Source: an uncultured SAR116 cluster alpha proteobacterium (GTDB lineage Bacteria; Pseudomonadota; Alphaproteobacteria; Puniceispirillales; Puniceispirillaceae). From it: 64,000 nt of DNA. Below the pieces are notes generated by a model. The model searched no databases. It saw only the letters and a list, made by a program, of their open reading frames with translations, and was not told the origin of the DNA. This document shows, in pieces, positions 28,073 to 37,482 of this stretch; position 1 is the first letter of the stretch; every line of letters begins with the position of its first letter. The stretch spans positions 1 to 64,000 of the forward strand of contig CACEJY010000005.1 of NCBI GenBank assembly GCA_902559985.1. Direction: 5' to 3'. Both the position numbers and the translations under genes were made by a program.

Positions 28073-29002
28073 TTAACCTGTGAGAGCCAGCCCATTAATG
28101 TCCTCCCAATAGGGAGACTTGCCATAAAGCCCAGCGATAAAATCGACAAATACACGAGTGCGTTTTGGCAATATGGTCGTTTTAGGATATACAACGAAAA
28201 TATCGAACCCACTCCACTGGTAGGCAGGAAACAGCGGCTTCAACAAGCCCCTATTTATAGCCTCGTAATGCAAAAATGTGGGTAACGAGACCATTCCCAA
28301 GCCGGCAATTGCGAGATCCCGCAGCACATCACCATTATTTGCGGACATGCGCGGGGTAATATGCAGGCTGCCAGATTTACCATCTGGCCCTGTGTAAGAC
28401 CAATCATGCTGGCTTCGGTCATTCCCGTAGGCTAGGGCTGGCATATTCACCAAATCATCAGGATGATTCAATTGTGGCCATTGTGCAATTAATCCTGGAG
28501 CGGCAGTTGGCACGACACTAACTGACGAAATCTTTTTAGCAATGAGGCTAGAGTCCGTAAGGTTCCCGATACGGATAGCAACATCAAAACCTTCAGCAAT
28601 CATATCAACGCGCTTGTCACTCAAGTCCATCTCGATATGAATTTCTGGGTGTGTATGCATGAATTGCGCCATCGCCGTCGACATATGGGCAATGCCAAAA
28701 GAGAGAGGTGCACTAACGCGCAAGACACCGCTGAGAGCTCCTCCAGCATTTTGTACTTCTTGCTCCGCATCCTCTAGCGTTACTAAAATACTTTTTGCCC
28801 GTTCATAAAATTGCTGGCCCGTTTCGTTCAAAAAAAGACGCCGGGTAGAGCGCTGGATCAAGGCTGCGCCAAGCCTTAATTCAAGATCACGCAAGCGCCG
28901 ACTCACAGCAGAAACCGCAATTCCCATTCGATCAGCAGCCTGTGTCAAGCTACCTGTCTCAACGATAAGCACAAATGCACGCAATTCTTCAATCTGGCTC
29001 AT
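28073..29002 (-). CDS. LysR-family transcriptional regulator
   Basis: A 309-residue regulator. The N-terminal winged helix-turn-helix is MSQIEELRAFVLIVETGS followed by LTQAADRMGIAVSAVSRRL near residues 19-37, then LELRLGAALIQRSTRRL. The effector-binding domain follows from about residue 90 (LRVSAPLSFGIAHMSTAMAQF). The N-terminus and FNETGQQFYERA-type motif place it with the CrgA/DmlR-like subgroup. The ATG at 29002 gives the standard start. It is divergent from an FMN-azoreductase gene with 179 bases between start codons, the usual arrangement for a LysR regulator and its target, so it probably controls that gene in response to quinones or electrophiles. Confidence 0.9.
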   Translation of the reverse strand: MSQIEELRAFVLIVETGSLTQAADRMGIAVSAVSRRLRDLELRLGAALIQRSTRRLFLNETGQQFYERAKSILVTLEDAEQEVQNAGGALSGVLRVSAPLSFGIAHMSTAMAQFMHTHPEIHIEMDLSDKRVDMIAEGFDVAIRIGNLTDSSLIAKKISSVSVVPTAAPGLIAQWPQLNHPDDLVNMPALAYGNDRSQHDWSYTGPDGKSGSLHITPRMSANNGDVLRDLAIAGLGMVSLPTFLHYEAINRGLLKPLFPAYQWSGFDIFVVYPKTTILPKRTRVFVDFIAGLYGKSPYWEDINGLALTG

Positions 29003-29033
29003 GAATAAACCATAGCGCATTTTTCCATAAATT

Positions 29034-29049
29034 AGAAATATATTTTTCT
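29034..29049. promoter_or_regulatory. Possible LysR operator between the LysR and azoreductase genes
   Basis: AGAAA at 29034-29038 and TTTCT at 29045-29049 form a short AT-rich dyad in the divergent intergenic region. The position fits a LysR binding site, but the arms are short and the region is AT-rich, so this is weak. Confidence 0.2.
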
Positions 29050-29181
29050 GAAATAGCTCTTTATTTCCACTGCGTAGAAGAATAAAACAACGACGCTGTG
29101 GGAGACCTCCCCCCTCCCACGGCCATTATTTTTTGCATACTTTACTTTAAGAAAAGTGTGCGGGGCATTAGGGTCCATAAT

Positions 29182-29817
29182 ATGAATGAAGATCAGCTAG
29201 TTATTTTGCGCGTAGACTCCAGCATGCGACAGGTGGGATCAGTGAGCCGTCACCTTGCCGACGCGGCGATGGCTAATCTTCACGCGGGTCTCCCCGGTGC
29301 GGAAATAGTGTTGCGTGACTTAAAAGCGGGTGTTGGGCATGTTAACAGCGCTTGGCGCGAGGCCAGCCTGGAAGCAGCGGGATCTCGCTCATCGGAAGAT
29401 CGTGCAATTTTAGCTCAGTCAGATGCTCTTCGAGCGGAGGTTGAGCGGGCTCACATAATCGTGTTTGCAGTGCCAATATATAATTTTAGCATTCCTGCCG
29501 CTCTGAAAGCGTGGGTTGATATGGTTTGTCGCAACAATGTTGATGGAGCGACTGCATTATCAATGCCAAAGCCAACATACCCTAAACAGGCTGTCGTAGT
29601 CCTAACCTCTAACCATACCAAGGCTGGAGCCAGCGATGAATTCGCCACAAAATTTTTAAGGCATATTCTTACTTTTCTCGGCTGCTCTGACATCAACATT
29701 GTTGATGCGACTGGTCTTGCTGTAGACAAAAACGGAATACTCGCCGCAGCCCATGAAAAAATCCAGTCTATATGCCAAAACGTTGCTTCACAAAACATCT
29801 CGGCCGCCGCAGAATGA
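29182..29817 (+). CDS. azoR: FMN-dependent NADH:quinone/azo reductase (AzoR family)
   Basis: Cytosolic flavodoxin-fold reductase, 211 residues, the usual AzoR length. It begins LVILRVDSSMRQVGSVSRHL, the phosphate-binding loop for FMN, and contains VFAVPIYNFSIPAALKAWVD near residues 94-113, the most conserved AzoR motif (P-YNF--P--LK-W-D). LVxLTSNHTKAG-type residues follow where GG-Y usually lies, a small deviation. The ATG at 29182 (ATTAGGG upstream) gives the expected start; in-frame codons upstream are not family-like. Divergent from a LysR regulator. Predicted to reduce quinones and azo compounds with two electrons, protecting against electrophile stress. Confidence 0.85.
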   Translation: MNEDQLVILRVDSSMRQVGSVSRHLADAAMANLHAGLPGAEIVLRDLKAGVGHVNSAWREASLEAAGSRSSEDRAILAQSDALRAEVERAHIIVFAVPIYNFSIPAALKAWVDMVCRNNVDGATALSMPKPTYPKQAVVVLTSNHTKAGASDEFATKFLRHILTFLGCSDINIVDATGLAVDKNGILAAAHEKIQSICQNVASQNISAAAE

Positions 29818-29930
29818 ACACCTCTCATTGGCACCGACACACCTGCGCGTAGTCGAAGTACACTACCCCCTCTGGGAGAAGAACTCCTGGCTTTTTCCAG
29901 GCATCATTGCGACTGACATGAGGATAGCGT

Positions 29931-30605
29931 GTGCGCGAAGCATTGATTGAGGCAAGTTGGAAAAAAAAACTTGCAAAGGAATTTTCAGCCGAATATATGG
30001 CGAACTTGAGCCTATTTTTGCGTAGTGAAAAAGCTGCTGGCAAGTTGATCTATCCGGCCGGTGGTGATATTTTTACTGCCTTCAAATTAACCCCCTTTGA
30101 CAAGGTCAAAGTGGTAATTCTGGGCCAGGACCCCTATCACGGACCAAACCAAGCACACGGGCTAAGCTTTTCAGTTCGCCGTGGCATTGCCCCGCCTCCG
30201 TCATTGCAAAACATCTATAAAGAAATGAGCAGCGATCTTGGAACGCATCCACCTGCTCATGGCAATCTTGAAACTTGGGCAAAGCAAGGTGTTTTAATGC
30301 TTAATAGTGTTCTGACGGTTGAGCACGGAAAGGCTGGTGCGCATGTTGGAAAAGGATGGGAACGCTTCACGGATGCAGTAATTAACCAATTGAACAGCGC
30401 GCGCAATAATCTTGTATTTGTTCTTTGGGGACGAAAAGCCCAACAAAAAGGATCTAGAGTTGACCCACACCGACATAAGATCATAATGTCAGCGCATCCA
30501 TCGCCATTATCAGCCCACAGTGGTTTTTTTGGCAGTAAGCCGTTTTCTAAAGCCAATAATTATTTGGCAAACCACAACATCTCGCCGATTAACTGGTCTT
30601 TGTAA
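29931..30605 (+). CDS. ung: Uracil-DNA glycosylase
   Basis: Family 1 uracil-DNA glycosylase, 224 residues, which excises uracil from DNA at the start of base-excision repair. The water-activating loop is VVILGQDPYHGPNQAHGLSF, with catalytic Asp67 and Tyr69 (the Y that blocks thymine). The minor-groove loop is SAHPSPLSAHSGFFGSKPF, whose His in HPSPLS is the second catalytic residue. The proline-rich loop appears as APPPSLQNIYKE. The start is GTG at 29931 with GAGGAT upstream. It stands alone between azoR and an EamA transporter. Confidence 0.97.
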   Translation: MREALIEASWKKKLAKEFSAEYMANLSLFLRSEKAAGKLIYPAGGDIFTAFKLTPFDKVKVVILGQDPYHGPNQAHGLSFSVRRGIAPPPSLQNIYKEMSSDLGTHPPAHGNLETWAKQGVLMLNSVLTVEHGKAGAHVGKGWERFTDAVINQLNSARNNLVFVLWGRKAQQKGSRVDPHRHKIIMSAHPSPLSAHSGFFGSKPFSKANNYLANHNISPINWSL

Positions 30606-30783
30606 AAAAAGCATTAAAGCCCAAAAGGCTGCCAACATTTGATAGGTCCAAACCTTCCTATCATCCATACTTTAACTTAAAGATTGAAACATATCTCCAG
30701 ATCGTCCTCTGCCCCCTGTTTTTGGAGCCATGAAACTACAAGCCAAAACTTAGTTCTATTGACGAAAAAGGTCAGATAATTTC

Positions 30784-31659
30784 ATGCAAGATAATCCGCG
30801 CCTTGGCATAACGCTGATGATTGCCACAACAATTGTTTTTGCCGCTCAGGACGGCCTTTCACGCTATCTAGCGGAAAGTTATAACGTGATTACTGTGGTT
30901 ACTATTCGGTACATTTTTTTCATGTGTTTTGTGCTAGCCTTTAGTGCTAACCAGCAAGGCGGTATCAGGGCCGTTGCACACACTACGCAATTGCCACTTC
31001 AAATTGGACGGGGATTAGTGCTCGTTGCCCAGATATGTGTTGCTATCTCCAGCTTTACCCTGGTTGGCCTAGTTCATTTTCACGCAGTATTTGCCAGCTA
31101 TCCGCTGATGATTATGGCGCTTTCAGTCCCTATTTTGGGGGAGGCGGTGGGTTGGCGGCGATGGATTGCTGTTCTGATAGGATTTTCTGGCGTGTTGTTA
31201 ATTTTACGTCCAGGATCATCTATGTTTAGCAGTGCCAGCATCATGCCAGTGCTAGCCGCCCTCATGATGGCATCATATGGTCTAATGACCCGGTTTGCCG
31301 CGCGCAATGATTCGGCCCAAACTAGCTTTTTCTGGACTGCCATTGCTGGCGGTGTTGCGATGATGTTTATCGGCCCCTTTTTCTGGCGCCCGCCTATTGG
31401 CACAGATTGGATTTGGATGAGCTTATTATGCCTTAGCGGCACTGGCGGACATTATCTCTTGATTAAGGCACTTGACGCCACAAAAGCATCAACCATCCAG
31501 CCATTTACTTATTTGCAGCTGGTTTTTGCATCTACAATTGGAATTCTGTTTTTTGCAGATGAACTTGACCCGATGCTTATTGTTGGAAGCGCTGTCATTG
31601 TTGGATCAGGATTATTCGCATTGCATCGATCACGCCAAGCCAAATTAAACCAATCGTAA
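30784..31659 (+). CDS. EamA/DMT-family transporter
   Basis: EamA-superfamily membrane protein, 291 residues, about ten spans. The first repeat has DNPRLGITLMIATTIVFAAQDG followed by SRYLAESY and TIRYIFFMCF, the second has YLQLVFASTIGILFFADELD, the family's late P/Y-x-E motif. Its opening (rlGi-lMi-ativFA-qDg-sR-L) is the version seen in alphaproteobacterial members related to RhaT/YdcZ-like exporters. Convergent with the DUF4864 gene with two bases between stops. Substrate unknown. Confidence 0.85.
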   Translation: MQDNPRLGITLMIATTIVFAAQDGLSRYLAESYNVITVVTIRYIFFMCFVLAFSANQQGGIRAVAHTTQLPLQIGRGLVLVAQICVAISSFTLVGLVHFHAVFASYPLMIMALSVPILGEAVGWRRWIAVLIGFSGVLLILRPGSSMFSSASIMPVLAALMMASYGLMTRFAARNDSAQTSFFWTAIAGGVAMMFIGPFFWRPPIGTDWIWMSLLCLSGTGGHYLLIKALDATKASTIQPFTYLQLVFASTIGILFFADELDPMLIVGSAVIVGSGLFALHRSRQAKLNQS

Positions 31660-31661
31660 AA

Positions 31662-32162
31662 CTATCCTGATTGACCTGCTAGCCGCGGCGCAGAAACAGA
31701 AATAGTCATCCAACAATCTTTAAATTGGCCCGTCGCAACCTTTTGCACAATCCATGAAAAATACACGATTTCGCCTTTCGCAGTTTCCATGAGCACATCA
31801 AATTGCCTTCTGATCTCATTATTACTTGTCTTGCCTTTTGATGACCCCAAGCTATTCCGAATCTCATGTGATTTATGATTTAACAATACGGAATAACCTG
31901 GACCTTTTAACATCTGGGCGAAGCGAGGAAACGGACCGGTCACATTACGATTTTTGGGATGCGCAAAACTCCATGTCTGGCGAATTCCAAAATCCGTCTC
32001 AACAAGATTGTTATTCTTAAGCCCCATAAGCTGGATAGCAACAACCTCGGCAGGAGCTATGGACGGATCCGGCCTCACAAGATCATCTGCATATGCCACG
32101 GCGCAAGCCACCCACCCTATCAAAGCTAGAATCCCTACTCGCAAATATCGACTGTTCTTCAT
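31662..32162 (-). CDS. DUF4864 domain exported protein
   Basis: A 166-residue secreted protein. A signal peptide covers roughly residues 1-25 (LRVGILALIGWVACAVAYA, cleavage after AYA). The mature part matches the DUF4864 pattern: PAEVVAIQLMGLKNNNLVE, then TWSFAHPKNRNVTGPFPRF, a tyrosine-rich core near YSVLLNHKSHEI, and a C-terminal WMTISVS. The fold is a small cystatin/NTF2-like domain with no known enzymatic activity. It is convergent with the upstream EamA transporter and divergent from the SDR gene. Function unknown. Confidence 0.7.
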   Translation of the reverse strand: MKNSRYLRVGILALIGWVACAVAYADDLVRPDPSIAPAEVVAIQLMGLKNNNLVETDFGIRQTWSFAHPKNRNVTGPFPRFAQMLKGPGYSVLLNHKSHEIRNSLGSSKGKTSNNEIRRQFDVLMETAKGEIVYFSWIVQKVATGQFKDCWMTISVSAPRLAGQSG

Positions 32163-32282
32163 TTCCTAGTCCAATCTAAACCCTTATTATTGCAACCATA
32201 GACATGGTAACTTATCTCTAACCAAACAACTGCGACATGACGCCTCAATTTGTTACAGTCGACACCAAGGATGGAAACGCTG

Positions 32283-33017
32283 ATGCATATTGTCATTCAA
32301 GGAGCCGGGCGCGGCCTTGGGCTTGCCTTTGCACATCACGCTCTCCGCGCTGGTGCCACAAACCTATATCTCACCGCCCGCAATCCACAAGATTGCGAAG
32401 GCTTTCGTCAGCTACAACCATCAGAACGCGTCCAATGGTTTAACTTGGATTTTTTGAGCTCAGATCAAATCGCCACCACCGGCGAGGGCATCCTTGCTGC
32501 CGCTCCACATATTGACCGTATTATTATAACGGCTGGCATTTTGCATGACGGAGAAATTCAGCCAGAAAAACGGGTTGGAGCGTTAGAAGCAGAGGCGATG
32601 CTGCATCTTTATCAGATCAATGCAATGGGGCCTGTGCTGTTTCTTAAATCCTTATGGCCTGCACTGCGCCGTGCTCACCCAATAACCGCGGCCAGCCTAT
32701 CAGCCCGCGTTGGCTCAATTTCCGATAACCGACTTGGGGGCTGGTATAGTTACCGGGCCAGCAAGGCGGCGTTAAATCAATATATGCGCACCCTCTCTAT
32801 CGAGTTAGCACGCTATAATGATCAGGCAAAAATTGTGACATTGCACCCAGGCACGGTTGAAACCGATCTATCGCAGCCATACCGTTCGCAGGTTGCGAAG
32901 GGACAATTGAAAAGCGCGGCTGAAAGCGCTGCCCAGCTATGGGCTGTTTTGGACCGCTTATCAGCAGCGGATAGTGGCGGCTTTTTTGCTTATGATGGAA
33001 AACCTATCAACTTCTAA
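32283..33017 (+). CDS. SDR-family oxidoreductase (CsgA-like)
   Basis: Short-chain dehydrogenase/reductase, 244 residues. The cofactor motif is VIQGAGRGLGLAFAHHALRAG (TGxxxGxG-type, with G-A-G-R-G-L-G). An NxxG-equivalent is ITAGILHDGEIQPE, and the catalytic site is YSYRASKAALNQYMRTLS, the Y-x3-K, with Ser upstream in ARVGSISDN. The ATG at 32283 has AAGGATGGA eight bases upstream. The closest described relatives are the C-factor/CsgA-like SDRs that sit in photolyase clusters of marine bacteria. Its stop overlaps the end of the opposite-strand YciB gene by four bases. Substrate unknown. Confidence 0.87.
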   Translation: MHIVIQGAGRGLGLAFAHHALRAGATNLYLTARNPQDCEGFRQLQPSERVQWFNLDFLSSDQIATTGEGILAAAPHIDRIIITAGILHDGEIQPEKRVGALEAEAMLHLYQINAMGPVLFLKSLWPALRRAHPITAASLSARVGSISDNRLGGWYSYRASKAALNQYMRTLSIELARYNDQAKIVTLHPGTVETDLSQPYRSQVAKGQLKSAAESAAQLWAVLDRLSAADSGGFFAYDGKPINF

Positions 33018-33613
33018 CTGCGCCTTTCCAAACCCGAAGGCTTTTCCTGAACAGGTCCATCATTCGTAATCCTGCCTCTCAAAGTTAGAGGTAATTGTGC
33101 CATCATGAACAGCGCGCTGGCAGGAGCCGCAACGAAGGTTTTGAACGCCACCCAACCAGCATCACTCGCATTGCGCCAGACAAGCTCATTTGCAATAGCA
33201 AGACATAAGAAAAACACCCCCCAACGACGGCTAAGCAGGAACCATGTTGGCGGTGTGAGCTGGAATTGTGTGCCAAAAAATTCGCGCATCATGGCCTTCC
33301 TTACGAGCAATCCTCCCAGCAGGACAGACGCAAAAAGTCCATTAAAAATTGTTGGTTGAATTTTTATAAAAATGGTGGCGTTAAAATAGAGAGCGGCAAA
33401 CGTCAATCCGGCCGACATGACGATTGAAAATAGCGCAAATCTGGCAAGCCGGCCTGTTTTGATCCAGTTCACTCCCATAACCATCACGCCAAGCATCACA
33501 GAAACCATCGCCGCAGCAAACAGGCCATATAGTTCAAACACCACAAAAAAACCGGCAAGGGGCATAATTTCCAGAAAAAACGACAAAAGCTTCATGGGCG
33601 GATAGGATGCCAT
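33014..33613 (-). CDS. yciB: YciB family inner-membrane protein
   Basis: A 199-residue membrane protein of the YciB/IspZ-type intracellular septation family, with about five spans. Recognisable pieces are LEIMPLAGFFVVFELYG at the N-terminus, FIKIQPTIFNGLFASVLLGG near residues 82-101, a MREFFGTQFQLTPPTWFLLS segment and RWGVFFLCLAIANELVWRN near residues 129-147. These match the order of E. coli YciB (FIK-K-T-IY-LFA, then W--L---W--FF---A--N). YciB is implicated in cell-envelope synthesis and septation. Here it is transcribed with the DUF3833 and photolyase genes upstream (gap of 15 bases). Confidence 0.85.
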   Translation of the reverse strand: MASYPPMKLLSFFLEIMPLAGFFVVFELYGLFAAAMVSVMLGVMVMGVNWIKTGRLARFALFSIVMSAGLTFAALYFNATIFIKIQPTIFNGLFASVLLGGLLVRKAMMREFFGTQFQLTPPTWFLLSRRWGVFFLCLAIANELVWRNASDAGWVAFKTFVAAPASALFMMAQLPLTLRGRITNDGPVQEKPSGLERRS

Positions 33614-33628
33614 TTGCCAAAAATTTCC

Positions 33629-34279
33629 CTACTGCGATACCCATTGGTCAAGATTAAGCGGGCCAATCGTGGCGGCTGCTTTGCCGCGTAAAAAAACAAT
33701 TGTGACCGAGCCAATTTCTACACCAAATTTGCTTACATAAGCCCGATTGATAGCAACATCCTCACTCTGCCGATAGATCCAATCATCAAAGTGAACCTCT
33801 AATTCTCGTCCGTTCATCGTAAGAGCCACATCATAGCTCCAGTTCAAACCATTACCCGAAACGCGCCCATTGGCCCGCCCCTCGACATCGCTGGCCTGTC
33901 CCTCATAGCGGACTGTGCCATCATCACCGGTATCAAGCTTATCAATGGTCCAGATACGCTGAGCCTTTTCGCCATCTTCATAAAGAAATTGTTCGTCGAG
34001 AACTAATCGATTGCCGCTAACGGTGCCCTGCAAATTGACCCGGAACTGACGTCGCAAATTGCCAAACCGATCTTCAAAAATACCATAAGCGACACTGTGG
34101 CCCTCAAAAAACTGTTCCAGAGCAAGGGTTGGTCTCCGTTCTGCAAGATGTGTTATATCTCTTTTAGCGCAGGCAGAGAGCCCAGAAAACAATGTAACCA
34201 GAACACCCACCGCAAGCAATAATCTTAATAATCCTCCACCTAATACTGCTCCTACTGTTGGTCTTTGTCTGCGCCTCAT
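33629..34279 (-). CDS. DUF3833 family lipoprotein
   Basis: A 216-residue predicted lipoprotein. After a basic start, a hydrophobic stretch leads to the lipobox LSAC near residue 37, so the mature protein should be acylated. The rest matches DUF3833: LALEQFFEGHSVAYGIFEDRFG early, RQFRVNLQGTVSGNRLVLDE, and NGLNWSYDVALTMNGRELEV, then WIYRQSEDVAINRAYVSKFG. The family is usually linked to photolyase and CFA-synthase-type operons, and this gene lies directly downstream of a photolyase pair on the same strand. Structure looks lipocalin-like, but no activity is known. Confidence 0.8.
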   Translation of the reverse strand: MRRRQRPTVGAVLGGGLLRLLLAVGVLVTLFSGLSACAKRDITHLAERRPTLALEQFFEGHSVAYGIFEDRFGNLRRQFRVNLQGTVSGNRLVLDEQFLYEDGEKAQRIWTIDKLDTGDDGTVRYEGQASDVEGRANGRVSGNGLNWSYDVALTMNGRELEVHFDDWIYRQSEDVAINRAYVSKFGVEIGSVTIVFLRGKAAATIGPLNLDQWVSQ

Positions 34280-34378
34280 CTTAATACCCCGCCACCTTAT
34301 CTATTTTTCAATCATTTCAACTTAATTAAAAACTATATTTGTTACAATTGCCTAACCGGTCAGTGTCAGCATCACTGT

Positions 34379-35902
34379 TCAGACTAACTCGTTCAAAAAC
34401 CGATCGGCATCTATCGTGAAAGACGCCTGTTTTTGGGCGCTCATCCGGTCATATGTCCGGTAAATCATCCCAAGTCGAGGATTACCACCAATTTTCTGGC
34501 GATTTCGAGCCAGAAAATTCCAATACAAATAGTTGAACGGGCAGGCATCTTGACCTGCTTTTTCTGCCACCTTGTAGCGACAACCTTTACAATAATCCGA
34601 CATGCGGTTGATATAGGCGCCCCCTGCCGCATAAGGCTTACTGGCTAAAAACCCACCATCGGCAAATAATGCCATGCCCGACACATTGGGCAGCACAACC
34701 CATTCATATGCATCGGCGTAAACAATCAAAAACCATTCATTCACCTCTTTAGGCGACAAACCGGCAAGGAGCGCGAAATTCCCCAATACCATGAGTCGTT
34801 GAATGTGGTGTGCATAAGATAGCGCATCAGTTTGCTGAATAGATTGGGCAAGGCATTTCATATCAGTTTTGCCACTCCAGAAGAAATCTGGCAGGGGCCG
34901 AGTAGCGTCTAGGAAGTTCGCCATCGCATAGGATGGCATTTTTAGCCAATAAAGGCCGCGTACAAATTCGCGCCAACCAAGAATTTGCCGGATAAATCCC
35001 TCTACCGCATTCAGTGGTGCAGCTCCATTGCGATAGGCAGATTCGGCAGCCGCAATCACCTCAAGTGGTTCCAGCATACCCGCATTAAGATAAATACCAA
35101 TATGGCTGTGGTACATCCACGGCTCATCAGTAATCATGGCATCTTGATAGGTACCAAACTGTGGAAGCTTCTCAGTGATGAATCTGTTTAAGACCCTAAG
35201 AGCTTGATCACGAGTAACTGCAAAATCAAATCCTTCAAGCTTGCCGAAGTGGTCAGCGCACTTTGTCTGAACAAGGTCCAAAACTTCGGTTGTGATAACG
35301 TCTGGGCTGAAATGGCTTGGGGGTGGGATATTTAATCCAGCTTTTGGCGGCTGCCGGTTATCAGCATCGTAATTCCACTTGCCGCCAATGGGCACATCGC
35401 CCTCCATCAGAATATTATAACGACGCCGCATTTCACGGTAAAAAAACTCCATCCGCAGGGATTTGCGACCATCAGCCCAAATCGCAAATTCATCAAGGCT
35501 GCATAGAAACCGGTTATCTGGCAGGATTACAACGGGCAGATTGAACTGTTTTTGCCAGCCAGCCATGTCTTCTGCCAGCCGATACTCACCGGGCGCGGTT
35601 ACAACAATGCGATCAGGGCCAAAAACATCAATGGCAGCTGCAACTTCGTCCGCAAGGCTGCCCGCATTCTCGGGATCATCAAGCTGCCTGTAGGAAACAT
35701 TTAATCCCTTATCTTTAAGCGCTTGGGCAAAATGACGCATTGCCGAGAACAGAAAGACAATCTTACGCTTGTGATGTTTGACGTAGGTAACTTCAGCCAT
35801 TACCTCGGCCATAAGCACAATATCCTTTACAGGATCAATATCCCGCAATGTTGGCAGATTGAAACTCAGCTGGTCCCCAAGAATAAGCCGAAGCGTTTTC
35901 AT
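34379..35902 (-). CDS. Iron-sulfur cryptochrome/photolyase (FeS-BCP, PhrB-type)
   Basis: Light-dependent DNA repair flavoprotein of the FeS-BCP (prokaryotic (6-4) photolyase) class, 507 residues. It opens LRLILGDQLSFNLPTLRDID, the standard start of the class. The region around residues 290-350 is the FAD domain, with FIRQILGWREFVRGLYWLKM. The C-terminal part carries the iron-sulfur Cys set: SDYCKGCRYKVAEKAGQDAC and the FNYLYWNFLARN following it; a fourth Cys should lie near residue 340 (KCLAQSIQQ). The gene overlaps phrA by four bases. The cofactors are expected to be FAD, [4Fe-4S] and possibly a lumazine. Substrate (6-4 photoproducts) is family knowledge. Confidence 0.9.
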   Translation of the reverse strand: MKTLRLILGDQLSFNLPTLRDIDPVKDIVLMAEVMAEVTYVKHHKRKIVFLFSAMRHFAQALKDKGLNVSYRQLDDPENAGSLADEVAAAIDVFGPDRIVVTAPGEYRLAEDMAGWQKQFNLPVVILPDNRFLCSLDEFAIWADGRKSLRMEFFYREMRRRYNILMEGDVPIGGKWNYDADNRQPPKAGLNIPPPSHFSPDVITTEVLDLVQTKCADHFGKLEGFDFAVTRDQALRVLNRFITEKLPQFGTYQDAMITDEPWMYHSHIGIYLNAGMLEPLEVIAAAESAYRNGAAPLNAVEGFIRQILGWREFVRGLYWLKMPSYAMANFLDATRPLPDFFWSGKTDMKCLAQSIQQTDALSYAHHIQRLMVLGNFALLAGLSPKEVNEWFLIVYADAYEWVVLPNVSGMALFADGGFLASKPYAAGGAYINRMSDYCKGCRYKVAEKAGQDACPFNYLYWNFLARNRQKIGGNPRLGMIYRTYDRMSAQKQASFTIDADRFLNELV

Positions 35903-37344
35903 GATCCGTTACGTAACGCCGAAAAAGCTGCCAATGCTGCCTCACGCGATGCCTTTACATCAATGACAGGATTTGGATAAGTTTCCCCAAGTCGTACTCC
36001 AGCCTTTGCCAATATATCGCTTGGCGCCTCCCAAGGCTTGCATAGATAGGTGTCGGGAAGATTGGCAAGCTCGGGAACATAACGCCGGATATAATCACCC
36101 CCGGCATCAAATTTTTCGCCTTGGGTAATTGGGTTGAAAATGCGAAAGTAAGGAGCTGCATCCGCACCGCAACCAGCAATCCACTGCCAGCCAGCACTGT
36201 TATTTGCCAGGTCAGCGTCAACTAGGCAATCCCAAAACCATGATTCACCGTGATGCCAGTGCAAACGCAGATTTTTTACTAGAAACGATCCAACAATCAT
36301 CCTCACACGGTTATGCATATAGCCAGTTTGCCGCAACTCGCGCATGCCAGCGTCAACAATTGGGTAGCCGGTTTGTCCCTGTTGCCAGCAATTTAGAAGT
36401 ACCGGATCATCACACCAGTCAAAGCTATCAAACCGCTGGTTTAGGTTTTTGCTGGGCAGTTCAGGAAAGTGATATAGGAGGGAGTAAGAAAATTCACGCC
36501 AGCCAAGTTCAGACAAAAAATGGTCGCAATCATCATCGTGACCAAAACCCGCATCCATCCGGTCCTTGGCGGCGTACCAAACGCTATTGGGCGAAATTTC
36601 ACCCCAATGCAAATAAGCAGATAGGCGTGATACATTTCGCTTGGCTGGAAAATTACGGTCATTCTTATAGCCATGAAGCCCATCGTTGAGAAAGGCATGT
36701 AGCCGGTCATGAGCTGCCATTTCGCCAATGCACCAAGTTGCGGCAAGCCCATCTTTCCAATCGTGTTTGGGCAATAATGCTAGCTTGATAATAGCTCTTG
36801 CACCCTCAATATGGTTATCCAATTCCGCAATATTTAAACGAGGCGGAACCGGCAATGGGGGACGTGGCGGTGCCGCTGCAAGACAGCCACGCCGATAAAA
36901 AGGAGTAAAAACCTTATAGGGCGTTCCATCCTTTTTTAGCACCTCCCAAGGCTCCCACAAGAGCGATCCATTGTGGCTTTGAGCCTTGAGCCCTTGGTCC
37001 GCGCATTGCGCCTTGATCCTGGCATCACGCGTGATACGCCACGGCTCGTATGCTCGATTCCAGTGAATGGCATTGGCTGAAATAGCCACAGCGAGCTCGG
37101 GAAGGATTTCGGTAGGATCACCGGCCATCACTACTAACTTGCCACCGAGGGCCTGGTCTAGCGCGATCAAAGAATGATGCAGCCACCAACGACTTGCCTC
37201 ACCCATACGGTGATTGCCTGAGTGGATGTCATCAAGAATATAAACTGGTAGCACCGCGCCAGCTGACGCCGCTGCCGATAACGCCGGATTATCGGCAAGC
37301 CTTAAGTCCTGACGAAACCAGTGAATATGAATTGGACCTGACAT
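35899..37344 (-). CDS. phrA: Deoxyribodipyrimidine photolyase (CPD photolyase)
   Basis: Class I type DNA photolyase, about 481 residues. The N-terminal antenna domain starts MSGPIHIHWFRQDLRLADNP and the FAD-binding domain has LGWREFSYSLLYHFPELPSKN near residue 270, RQTGYMHNRVRMIVGSFLVK with LRLHWHHGESWFWDCLVDAD near 345-395, and NNSAGWQWIAGCGADAAPYF, all core photolyase motifs. PGRFN-like terminal region is RYVPELANLPDTYLCKPWEAP. I prefer the ATG at 37344. It overlaps the FeS photolyase start by four bases, so the pair is co-translated: CPD and (6-4) repair as one unit. Confidence 0.92.
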   Translation of the reverse strand: MSGPIHIHWFRQDLRLADNPALSAAASAGAVLPVYILDDIHSGNHRMGEASRWWLHHSLIALDQALGGKLVVMAGDPTEILPELAVAISANAIHWNRAYEPWRITRDARIKAQCADQGLKAQSHNGSLLWEPWEVLKKDGTPYKVFTPFYRRGCLAAAPPRPPLPVPPRLNIAELDNHIEGARAIIKLALLPKHDWKDGLAATWCIGEMAAHDRLHAFLNDGLHGYKNDRNFPAKRNVSRLSAYLHWGEISPNSVWYAAKDRMDAGFGHDDDCDHFLSELGWREFSYSLLYHFPELPSKNLNQRFDSFDWCDDPVLLNCWQQGQTGYPIVDAGMRELRQTGYMHNRVRMIVGSFLVKNLRLHWHHGESWFWDCLVDADLANNSAGWQWIAGCGADAAPYFRIFNPITQGEKFDAGGDYIRRYVPELANLPDTYLCKPWEAPSDILAKAGVRLGETYPNPVIDVKASREAALAAFSALRNGS

Positions 37345-37482
37345 CGCCATCCCGAAATTAACAAACAACAAACTTTAACGTGTGGAGCAGATATGGGTCC
37401 TGTCCCAAACAAAAACAAGGCAGCTTGTTAATACGAAATTAGTCATTTGCTTCAAGTCGTCAGAACGAAGGGCCCAATGCGA

